Below, one piece after another: positions 1 through 7,041 of a stretch of DNA of 64,000 bases; positions within the stretch are counted from its first letter, which is position 1, and every line of letters begins with the position of its first letter. The DNA comes from 20CM-2-55-15 sp964633285 (GTDB lineage Bacteria; Acidobacteriota; Terriglobia; 20CM-2-55-15): contig CAZWGA010000002.1 in the NCBI GenBank assembly GCA_964633285.1, positions 62,001-126,000 of the forward strand, in the 5' to 3' direction. The position numbers were made by a program, and so were the translations under genes. Below the pieces are notes generated by a model. The model had not been told where the DNA came from. It made no database searches and saw only the letters and a program-made list of their open reading frames with translations.

Positions 1-620
1 GGCGAAATGCGCGCGATCTGGTCCGTATGCCAGACGTTGGCGTAAATCTCACCCTTCACGAATTCCAGCTCATTCAACTCGGAGACCGGGCGCTCGCCAT
101 CCGTAACTTTGATGCGCCGGATTTCGCGAAGAGTCAGGGGATCCCAAATACGGATCTGGCTGCTTCCGTCGCTCATGTAAAGCTGTTTGCCGTCATTCGT
201 GAGGCCCCAGCCTTCACCCTGATAGTCGAAACTGCGAAGAAGATGCAGATTTGTTTTGTCGTAAACAAACCCCGTTTGCGTTTGCCAGGTCAACTCGAAG
301 ACCTGCTGATTCAGTACAGTGATACCTTCGCCGAAGAAGGGTTGTGGGACGTCGAAACTCTGCAGGACCCGGCCTGTTTCAAGATCCATCTTCCGGACGG
401 ATGAATGCCCGACCGTTCCGGTCCCTTCGTAAAGAAAGCCATCGCGGTACTCGAGACCCTGCGTAAAAGAATTGCGATCGTGGGGGTATGTCTTGATCAC
501 GCGGTAGCCGTAGTGCGGGCCCGCGATCAAACCGAGAGACAGAAGGGCGCAGAGAAAGACCGCGTGAAGAACTAGGAAAGCGGCCTTCCTTGGCGCCGTT
601 GTTTCTCTGTGTTGAATCAT
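1..620 (-). CDS. Glutaminyl-peptide cyclotransferase, plant (papaya) type, C-terminus beyond the left edge
   Basis: Reading the minus strand from the ATG at 620 gives about 206 residues with no stop before the window edge. A hydrophobic N-terminal segment (about residues 12-34, signal peptide or anchor) is followed by a beta-propeller pattern. The short motifs SFTQGLEY, YEGTG, GEGWGL and NELEFVKG are typical of the glutamine cyclotransferase family (PF05096). These enzymes convert N-terminal glutamine of exported proteins to pyroglutamate. The start lies 3 bases after the stop of the upstream E1 gene, so the two are probably cotranscribed. Only the C-terminal end is missing. The family assignment is firm; the substrate is unknown. 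Confidence 0.88.
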   Translation of the reverse strand, partial: MIQHRETTAPRKAAFLVLHAVFLCALLSLGLIAGPHYGYRVIKTYPHDRNSFTQGLEYRDGFLYEGTGTVGHSSVRKMDLETGRVLQSFDVPQPFFGEGITVLNQQVFELTWQTQTGFVYDKTNLHLLRSFDYQGEGWGLTNDGKQLYMSDGSSQIRIWDPLTLREIRRIKVTDGERPVSELNELEFVKGEIYANVWHTDQIARIS

Positions 621-623
621 GAA

Positions 624-2654
624 TCAATACTCGATTAGTTTTGTCACTTCGCGCCGCAGGTCATCGACGGATGGCAACACTTCATCTTCGAGCGATACGG
701 CCGAAGGAACAAACGAATCCCTGGCGGCGACCCGCAACACCGGCGCATCCAGGTGGTCGAAGCAATTCGACGCAATTCGCGCAGCAACTTCCGCGCCCCA
801 CCCGGCAGTCAGCGAATCTTCATGAAGAACGAGGACACGGTTTGTTTTTTTCACGCTGTTAAAGACGAGTTCCTCATCCATTGGGACAATCGTTCGCAGA
901 TCGATCACTTCCAGATCAAACTCATCTGCAAGTTCGAGAGCTGTATAAACGGTCGCGCCCCAGGTCACAATGGATGCGGCGGCGCCCTGGCGCCGGATTC
1001 TACCCTTTCCAAATGGAATCAGATAGTCGGTCTTCGTCTCGCGGCCCTTCGCGGAGATGTGGCGATAAAGGCGTTTATGTTCCAGGAATAATACCGGGTC
1101 ATCGCACCGGGCTGCGGTCTTCATGAGTCCTTTGGCATCCTCGGCACTGCTTGGAAACACGATGTACCAACCCGGAGTGTGAGCGTAAATGGCTTCGACA
1201 CACGTCGAGTGAAACGGGCCGCCTTTGATGCGGCCGCCACACGCCATTCGCACAACCATTGGATTCGACCAGACGCCATTGCTCCGCCAGCGAAGCGTTG
1301 GAATCTCATCGCGCATCTGCATGAAGCCAGGCCAGGAATAATCCGCAAACTGAATTTCAATGACGGGCTTGTATCCGCCGATCGCCATGCCTCCCGCAAC
1401 TCCCACGATACTGGCTTCGGCCAGCGGCGAGTTCTGAACACGATCCGGGTAAAGGTTCGTCAGGCCTCGCGTGACGCCGAAGACTCCACCTTTCGGGTCA
1501 GCGATGTCCTCGCCCCACATGACCATCTTCGGATTTTGCTCCATTTCTTCGCGCAGACCACGATTCAAGGCTTCAACCATTGAGATCGTGTCTTCGCCTG
1601 AGTATTCCGGATCCTTTTGCTCAAAGAACGGCGTCTTCTCGCTGAAGATGTGCTCCATGATGTGACCCGTTTCCGGTTGCGGAGCTGCATCGGCTTCGTC
1701 CGCCGTCCGATCGACTTCGGATTGGATCTCCGATCGCATCTTGTCGATTTCCTCTTTCGTGATCAGTCCGCGCTGGACGAGATATCTCTCGGTCAAGACA
1801 ATCGGATCGCGGTCCCGCATGCGCGCAATCTCTTCTGCGCTTCGATACTTGCTTTGATCATCCGACGAAGAGTGCGAATCCAGCCGCACAACTTCAGCTT
1901 CGATAAGAGCAGGACCGCCTCCTTCCCTCATGCGTTGGATGACAGGAGGCAGCGTTTGATAAATCGATTCGTACCAGGTCCCATCCACGTGATAGCTCGG
2001 AAGCCCATAGCCGGCGGCGATGCGATGCACTTCGGAAGTCGTTTGGGAATTCTGAGGAACGCTGATCGCATACCCGTTGTTTTGAATCACAAACAAAACC
2101 GGAAGCTCTTCGCGTGTCGCCCAATTCAAGGCTTCGGAAAACTCGCCTTCACTTGTGGCGCCTTCACCCGACGATACGTAGACGATGGCATCACTGCCAT
2201 CCTTCTTGAGCGCTTTCGCCATGCCGACGGCCGGAAGAAATTGCGTTCCAGTACATGCGGTCTGCGAAACCAGATTCAGCTCGCGCGATGAAAAATGTTC
2301 AGGCATGTTGCGGCCGTTGGAGCTGGGATCGCCTTCCCTGCTGAGCATGTGAAGGAACATATCTTTAATCGGCACGCCGAGCGCATACGCAATGGCTTTT
2401 TCACGGTAATACGTAAAGAACCAGTCGTGCCCCGGCTTCATCAACATGACCGTGCCGACCTGAATTTTTTCGTGACCCCGCGTCGATGCAAGAAACGAGA
2501 TTTTTCCCTGACGAGTGAGGATCTTCAAGCGTTCCTCGATGTAGTACACACCAAGCATCTTCCGGTAGAGCTCGGTCACAACTTCATCCGGAACAATCCG
2601 TCTCGTTGAATCGCTTCTCTGATCAGCGGGCATTTCCATAGACTTGCGGCTCAT
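624..2654 (-). CDS. Branched-chain 2-oxo acid dehydrogenase E1, fused alpha and beta subunits
   Basis: This 676-residue protein carries both halves of a thiamine-diphosphate E1. The alpha half (about 20-340) has the ThDP motif beginning GEGATSEG at residue 163 and ending NN at 192-193. The beta half (about 355-676) has VMWGEDI, an NSPLAE segment and VLVLHED. The enzyme decarboxylates branched-chain 2-oxo acids and hands the acyl group to lipoyl E2. Two-subunit forms are usual, but alpha-beta fusions occur in Acidobacteriota and Bacteroidota. No E2 or E3 gene lies in the window, so the complex must be completed elsewhere. Glutaminyl cyclase follows after 3 bases. A 2-oxoisovalerate preference is inferred from family resemblance; pyruvate cannot be excluded. 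Confidence 0.9.
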   Translation of the reverse strand: MSRKSMEMPADQRSDSTRRIVPDEVVTELYRKMLGVYYIEERLKILTRQGKISFLASTRGHEKIQVGTVMLMKPGHDWFFTYYREKAIAYALGVPIKDMFLHMLSREGDPSSNGRNMPEHFSSRELNLVSQTACTGTQFLPAVGMAKALKKDGSDAIVYVSSGEGATSEGEFSEALNWATREELPVLFVIQNNGYAISVPQNSQTTSEVHRIAAGYGLPSYHVDGTWYESIYQTLPPVIQRMREGGGPALIEAEVVRLDSHSSSDDQSKYRSAEEIARMRDRDPIVLTERYLVQRGLITKEEIDKMRSEIQSEVDRTADEADAAPQPETGHIMEHIFSEKTPFFEQKDPEYSGEDTISMVEALNRGLREEMEQNPKMVMWGEDIADPKGGVFGVTRGLTNLYPDRVQNSPLAEASIVGVAGGMAIGGYKPVIEIQFADYSWPGFMQMRDEIPTLRWRSNGVWSNPMVVRMACGGRIKGGPFHSTCVEAIYAHTPGWYIVFPSSAEDAKGLMKTAARCDDPVLFLEHKRLYRHISAKGRETKTDYLIPFGKGRIRRQGAAASIVTWGATVYTALELADEFDLEVIDLRTIVPMDEELVFNSVKKTNRVLVLHEDSLTAGWGAEVAARIASNCFDHLDAPVLRVAARDSFVPSAVSLEDEVLPSVDDLRREVTKLIEY

Positions 2655-2769
2655 AAAACATCGGTCCTTAAACCCGATTTACACCAATATAGGTTTGGAC
2701 GTGATTTTCAGTAGTGGTCTAGCCTTGAACAGCAAATTCAGGGACAAAACAATGACCTGTTCTGGTGCT

Positions 2770-3297
2770 CTACTGCTTCTTTCGGGCCGAAACTTTTCGC
2801 GAAAGACGTTTTGGACTGTGTTTCGCCGAGCCTTCTTTCCTGGCTGTAATACGGAGCACACCATCCTTGAACTGCGTCGTCACACTTTCAACTTCGATAG
2901 GCTCCGGGAACGAAATTGATCGAAAAACCGTTGCCGAATTGAAATCTGAAAGATGAACGATCGCCGGGCCGCCGGGGGATTCGTCCTGCGTACCTTTCAC
3001 TAAAACATCCTGGGAGCTTGCCCATACTTCGATATTCCCCGCCGGGATACCAGCGACGGCAAACCTGAGTTCGAACGTGCTGTCACGCTCAACCAACTCC
3101 GCGCGAGGCACGAATACGATCTCGGACTCCGCTTTCATCCAGTCGTCAAAATGCCGGCCCGAATGCCCGTGCAATTGGGACAACTCATAAGCGCGCTCAC
3201 GAATGCGATCTTGAATACCCTGGGTTTCTGCAGAAATTGGATCACTGTTGGAAAGCGTAACGATGCGAACGGCAGGCTTTGATGCTGCTTTAGGCAT
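2770..3297 (-). CDS. Hsp20/alpha-crystallin small heat-shock protein with N-terminal DUF2934 segment
   Basis: The 175-residue protein has an alpha-crystallin domain at about 60-155, with strands around FELRFAVAGIPAG and a DGVLRITARK end strand. The C-terminus is basic (SPKRLSRKVSARKKQ). Residues about 28-58 (IRERAYELSQLHG then DDWMKAESEI) look like the short DUF2934 helical motif often found beside Hsp20 domains in soil bacteria. It should act as an ATP-independent holdase in the cytoplasm. It is a single-gene unit, with the tRNA-Ser gene upstream in the opposite orientation. The usual C-terminal IxI/V anchoring motif is not obvious, so its oligomer behaviour may differ. Confidence 0.88.
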   Translation of the reverse strand: MPKAASKPAVRIVTLSNSDPISAETQGIQDRIRERAYELSQLHGHSGRHFDDWMKAESEIVFVPRAELVERDSTFELRFAVAGIPAGNIEVWASSQDVLVKGTQDESPGGPAIVHLSDFNSATVFRSISFPEPIEVESVTTQFKDGVLRITARKEGSAKHSPKRLSRKVSARKKQ

Positions 3298-3432
3298 GGG
3301 CTCACCTCATTGGATTCAATCCGGATCAGGTTAGCAGAAGAATCAAACCTGGACTCGAAAGCATCTCCATCATAACTAAAGCCGCCCTAAAATCTCAGTT
3401 GGTCGCGTAAAATATTCGGCGTGTCTGGTTCC

Positions 3433-3519
3433 GGAGAGGTGCTGGAGCGGTTGAACAGGCCGGTCTCGAAAACCGGAGTGGGGGTAACTCCACCGTGGGT
3501 TCGAATCCCACCCTCTCCG
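3433..3519 (+). tRNA. tRNA-Ser(CGA)
   Basis: The 87-base sequence folds as a class II tRNA. The acceptor stem pairs GGAGAGG (3433-3439) with CCTCTCC (3512-3518), with discriminator G at 3519. The anticodon stem CCGGT/ACCGG flanks the loop CTCGAAA, giving anticodon CGA, which reads UCG serine codons. A long variable arm (GTGGGGGTAACTCCAC) and a T arm with GGTTCGAATCC are present. The long variable arm is characteristic of serine tRNAs. CCA is not encoded. Confidence 0.97.
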
Positions 3520-3762
3520 TCTTAAAACTTAGAGATAAGCGTCAATGGATGTCGGTACCCTTTACAGGTTCTGAATCGGAACAAAGGACTCTTCTGTTTC
3601 AATTACTTGCACCCTAGCTGAACGCCAGCACGATGTTCGATGTCGGGAAACGTTACGATGGATATTTCCAATTGGCGGGACGATTGTCCGAGGAGACCGA
3701 GCGGCCTGCTGGTCATCTGTTTAGAAAGAAAGCGCTTTATTGACCATCACCGGGCAGCATTG

Positions 3763-3803
3763 CCTCCAGGGGCAGAACGGCAGATCAACTGCTCTGCTGG
3801 AGG
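3763..3803 (+). promoter_or_regulatory. Hairpin in the leader of the PEP-CTERM gene
   Basis: CCTCCAG (3763-3769) pairs with CTGGAGG (3797-3803), and GCAGA/TCTGC inside extends the stem. It lies about 28 bases before the start codon of the PEP-CTERM gene. The rest of 3520-3831 (312 bases after the tRNA) holds no convincing gene. An open frame runs back from the PEP-CTERM gene to 3640, but it has no signal-peptide logic and its best start is at 3832. The hairpin may be a 5' UTR regulatory structure, but this is only a structural observation. Confidence 0.4.
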
Positions 3804-3831
3804 GGTCGAATTTGATTTGCATGGAGGCAAA

Positions 3832-4383
3832 ATGAAACTAAAACTGTCTATCGCCTGTTTAGCAGCGCTAATGGTTGTGATTGCGCCATCGATGGCGCAA
3901 TCCGCGGATTTGCACTTTACCTACACGTTTTCAAGCTCCAGAGTCATTTCCGGAGATTTCCAGGGAACCCTGCAGGGTGACGGGGATTCGTTCTTCGTTT
4001 CGAGCGCGTCGAATGTCGTTTACAACGGCACGACTTTACCCGTGGATCCCACCGACATCTGCTCGCTGAACGATTTCAATTCGTGCGCTCAGCAGCCCCA
4101 GGTTAGTCTTTCGGGATTGTTTGCAAACCAGAACATTTTCGTGTGCGCCCAGGGATTCTCCGGCGGGAACTGCAGTTTCGCGGGCGAGGGCGGTTTTTAC
4201 TTCGGTATATATGGAGCCGCTGCCGGCGACGGCCTCGACACCACCGACTTTGAGGGCTACCAGCAGGAGCGATGGAACGCAAGCACGACAAGCACTCCCG
4301 AGCCGGCAACTTATGCGAGCCTGCTGGGCGGTCTTGGCCTGCTGGGCTTCGTGGCACGCCGCAAGAAGGCGTTCAACGTATAG
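3832..4383 (+). CDS. PEP-CTERM sorting-signal secreted protein
   Basis: Starting at the ATG at 3832, which has a GGAGG site four bases upstream, the 183-residue protein begins with a signal peptide (MKLKLSIACLAALMVV to about AQSAD). It ends with a classic PEP-CTERM tail: PEP, then a hydrophobic glycine-rich segment, then the basic cluster RRKK. Such tails are recognised by exosortase and removed during sorting to the envelope or exopolysaccharide. The middle is a small beta-rich domain with four cysteines (two in CSLNDFNSC, then C and C around VCAQGF and NC) that could form disulfides. Function is unknown. No exosortase is in the window. A strong terminator follows. Confidence 0.88.
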   Translation: MKLKLSIACLAALMVVIAPSMAQSADLHFTYTFSSSRVISGDFQGTLQGDGDSFFVSSASNVVYNGTTLPVDPTDICSLNDFNSCAQQPQVSLSGLFANQNIFVCAQGFSGGNCSFAGEGGFYFGIYGAAAGDGLDTTDFEGYQQERWNASTTSTPEPATYASLLGGLGLLGFVARRKKAFNV

Positions 4384-4408
4384 CTTCCATTCAAATCATT
4401 TCTTTCAA

Positions 4409-4433
4409 GGGCTCCTTGTCGGAGCCCTTTTTT
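4409..4433 (+). terminator. Intrinsic terminator after the PEP-CTERM gene
   Basis: GGGCTCC (4409-4415) and GGAGCCC (4421-4427) form a perfect 7-bp stem with a 5-base loop, followed directly by six T residues. It lies 26 bases after the PEP-CTERM stop codon, so the gene is probably monocistronic. Confidence 0.9.
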
Positions 4434-4489
4434 CATTTTTGGCCCCATCTCACCCATGAGCTCCAGCAAAGCGCTCTGGTGCTTCGTGT

Positions 4490-4526
4490 TTGACATCAGA
4501 AATATTTCGTAGTAAATCTTTCCTAC
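4490..4526 (+). promoter_or_regulatory. blaI promoter with overlapping BlaI-like operator
   Basis: A perfect -35 TTGACA lies at 4490-4495, with a weak -10 (TAAATC) 17 bases further on at 4513-4518. An imperfect palindrome of 18 bases (4509-4526), GTAG-AAA-TTT-CTAC, symmetric at 14 of 18 positions, covers the -10 and reaches the base before the ATG. BlaI-family repressors bind palindromes of this GTA/TAC kind, so autorepression of the blaI-blaR pair is likely. The predicted transcription start falls at or within 2 bases of the start codon, implying a leaderless message. Confidence 0.6.
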
Positions 4527-4919
4527 ATGTCGGACAAACCTGCAAAGCCCACGGATTCCGAATTGGAGATTCTCACAGTTCTCTGGAGCCTCGGACAGCC
4601 GAGTACTGTGCGTGAAGTTTACGAAACGATCCGGCGGCGGCGTCAATCGGTTCAATACAGCACAGTTTTGAAGTTCATGCAGATCATGGCACAGAAGCGA
4701 CTCCTGAAACGGGACGACACGGAGCGCGCCCATGTGTATGAGCCCGCGCGGCCACGCGAGTGGACGCAGCAGCAGCTTGCCGGAGACCTGCTTCAACGCG
4801 GCTTCGGTTGGTCGATGAAGCATCTCTTCACCGGGGCGCTCGCGGCTCGAAAAGCATCAAAACAGGAATTAGCCGAGTTACGAAAACTCCTGGACGATTA
4901 CGAAAAGGGGAAACGATGA
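4527..4919 (+). CDS. BlaI/MecI/CopY family transcriptional repressor
   Basis: The 130-residue protein has an N-terminal winged helix (TDSELEILTVLWSLGQPSTV, then VQYSTVLKFMQIMAQKRLLKR) and a C-terminal helical dimerisation region (about 85-130), the normal layout and length of this family. These repressors are usually inactivated when a partner membrane protease cleaves them. The next gene encodes such an M56 protease and overlaps this one by 4 bases (ATGA). A candidate operator abuts the start codon. No beta-lactamase gene is adjacent, so the regulon is not apparent from the window. Confidence 0.92.
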   Translation: MSDKPAKPTDSELEILTVLWSLGQPSTVREVYETIRRRRQSVQYSTVLKFMQIMAQKRLLKRDDTERAHVYEPARPREWTQQQLAGDLLQRGFGWSMKHLFTGALAARKASKQELAELRKLLDDYEKGKR

Positions 4920-6901
4920 ATCGCTTGCAAATCGGTACGGCGTGGGCGGTGATCCATTCGCTATGGGAAGGTGGCCTCATTGCGATCGTGCTCCGGGGCT
5001 TTTTCGCGGTCTCAACTTCCTCGCGCGCCAGATACGCCGCGGCTTGCGCCGCTTTACTCATGATGGCGGCCGCCTTCGTTTTGACTTTTGCTTATGAAGT
5101 CCCAACGTTCCAGTCCGGCGGCCACCGCACCGTTCTTTCACCGCTTCTATCTCCGACTCCCGTGACTTCCAACGGCAAGGCCGGCGGAAGTTTCGAATTC
5201 GAGAACATGTTGCCATGGATCAGCGTAGTTTGGCTTTCAGGAGTCTTCGCATTCAGCATCAAGCATGCGGCCGGCTATTTCGCGGCATGGCGGATGCGTC
5301 ACCGCGGAGTATGTTCCGCGCCCGAAGTCTGGCAAGTCCGACTCGATGCGCTTCGGATTCGTGCGGGAGTACGGAAGTCTATTCAGCTTCTGGAGTCTTC
5401 TCTCGCGACCGTACCGGCGGTGATTGGTCATTTTCGTCCTGTCATTCTTATTCCTCTCGGAATCATATCCGGCATGCCGGCCGATCAGATCGAATCGATT
5501 CTGCTGCACGAATTGGCTCACATTCGCCGATATGACTACGCGGTTAACGTCATCCGATCCATTGCTGAAAGTTTCCTGTTCTATCACCCTTGTGCCTGGT
5601 GGATTTCAAAAAAGATCCGGATCGAGCGTGAACATTGTTGTGACGACTTTGTTGTCGCGGCGACCGGTGACGCCCGCGCATACGCTGCTGCATTGACGGC
5701 TTTGGAAGAAAAACGGGCGCGCCACGCCGATTTGGCGATCGCGGCCTCAGGAGGAAACCTCGTGAATAGAATTCATCGTCTGTTGGATCCGCCGAAGACA
5801 TCCGCCACTGCATTCCTGCCACCGGTTCTTGCAGTGCTGCTGGTTGTGATGGGCGCGATCGTTGTCGCCGCCTGGCCGGCTCAGACGAATCACGCGGAAT
5901 CGCGGTTGCCGGCTCCGATTCAACCGCTACTGGCCGGAGCAGCCCCACCAGCGGCGGCGGTTCCACGACGGGTGCGGCAAAATCCGGCAGAGACTGTACA
6001 TTCCACGCAGCAGTGGCTCGACCAGGACGTGGTGTACATCATCACTCCCGAAGAACGCGCGGCATTCGAATCGCTCCCGACCGATGAGGAACGCGCACAT
6101 TTCATCGAACAATTCTGGCAGCGCCGCGATCCAACTCCCGGAACACCAGAGAACGAATTCAAAGATGAACACCACAAACGCATCGCTTACGCTAACGAGC
6201 ACTTCAGCTTTGGCTCCACCCAGGGCTGGAAAAGCGATCGCGGCCGCGTCTTGATCACCTGGGGCAAGCCCGACGAGATCGAATCCCATGCTTCAGGCAT
6301 GCGTCCTGGTGGCCAAACGAGCAACTCTCCGTTTGAAATCTGGCTCTATCGATACATCGAAACTTTGGGCAATAACATCATTATTGAATTTGTGGATGAA
6401 ACCGGCGCCGGAGATTTTCGACGCGTTGCTTCGGTCCCCACACCTTCCCAACAACCCACAGCTACCGCGATCCGCAATGAAGCTCCGGCAGGCGGCTACA
6501 TTTACGAGGCTACTGTTCTTGAAGACAGATTGGCGGCTCTGGAGAGGCAGAACGCCGAACTGGCGGTAACGTTTCGACCGGATTATCCGCTACGCAGAAG
6601 GATTACCGCGCAGATCGACGAGATTCGCAGTGTACTCAAATCCGCGCCAAGACTGATAGGCGTGCCGGTGCTCGGCGCAGTGAGGATACCCGGCGTGTAT
6701 CGGGTGCGAGGTCAGAAGAAGCTTCTCGACTTGATTGCGTTCGCAGGCGGACTGGATTCCAATGCCGGCAACACCATCGAGATCATTTACGACAAGGGTC
6801 TCAGGCTCAAGACTGTTCAGGTCAGGGAATTGTTTGGCGGTAATGCCGATGACAATCCCGATATTGCCGAAGGCGACATCATTCGAGTAGTGCCTCAATG
6901 A
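4916..6901 (+). CDS. BlaR1-like M56 membrane metallopeptidase fused to GWxTD and SLBB-like domains
   Basis: Starting at the ATG that overlaps the blaI stop, the protein has 661 residues. The N-terminal half (about 1-330) has several membrane segments and the M56 zinc site HELAHIRRYD, with the HExxH at residues 198-202. A second region (about 365-500) matches the GWxTD domain (WLDQDVVYIIT, EFWQRRDPTP, GRVLITWGKPDEI). The C-terminus (about 580-661) looks like an SLBB/soluble ligand-binding fold (GAVRIPGVYRV, LLDLIAFAGGL, EGDIIRVVP). M56 proteins sense a ligand outside and cleave the partner repressor inside. Replacing the usual penicillin-binding sensor with GWxTD plus SLBB suggests another signal. 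Domain order is seen; the signal is unknown. Confidence 0.85.
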   Translation: MNRLQIGTAWAVIHSLWEGGLIAIVLRGFFAVSTSSRARYAAACAALLMMAAAFVLTFAYEVPTFQSGGHRTVLSPLLSPTPVTSNGKAGGSFEFENMLPWISVVWLSGVFAFSIKHAAGYFAAWRMRHRGVCSAPEVWQVRLDALRIRAGVRKSIQLLESSLATVPAVIGHFRPVILIPLGIISGMPADQIESILLHELAHIRRYDYAVNVIRSIAESFLFYHPCAWWISKKIRIEREHCCDDFVVAATGDARAYAAALTALEEKRARHADLAIAASGGNLVNRIHRLLDPPKTSATAFLPPVLAVLLVVMGAIVVAAWPAQTNHAESRLPAPIQPLLAGAAPPAAAVPRRVRQNPAETVHSTQQWLDQDVVYIITPEERAAFESLPTDEERAHFIEQFWQRRDPTPGTPENEFKDEHHKRIAYANEHFSFGSTQGWKSDRGRVLITWGKPDEIESHASGMRPGGQTSNSPFEIWLYRYIETLGNNIIIEFVDETGAGDFRRVASVPTPSQQPTATAIRNEAPAGGYIYEATVLEDRLAALERQNAELAVTFRPDYPLRRRITAQIDEIRSVLKSAPRLIGVPVLGAVRIPGVYRVRGQKKLLDLIAFAGGLDSNAGNTIEIIYDKGLRLKTVQVRELFGGNADDNPDIAEGDIIRVVPQ

Positions 6902-7041
6902 CCCTGCAAGCGACCGATGCAGGCTTTCGATACGAATATCTGCAACGCCTCCCGTGACATTCATTGCGCACTGAATTGTCCTTTCCTCGACGAAAGTCTT
7001 AAGATACCCGGAACTTCGAATTCCGTAGCGGGGGGGGTGCC

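Noticed and set aside
7030..7037. Run of G before the orphan permease as a frameshift site
   Set aside because: It lies in the intergenic stretch before the likely start and breaks no gene.
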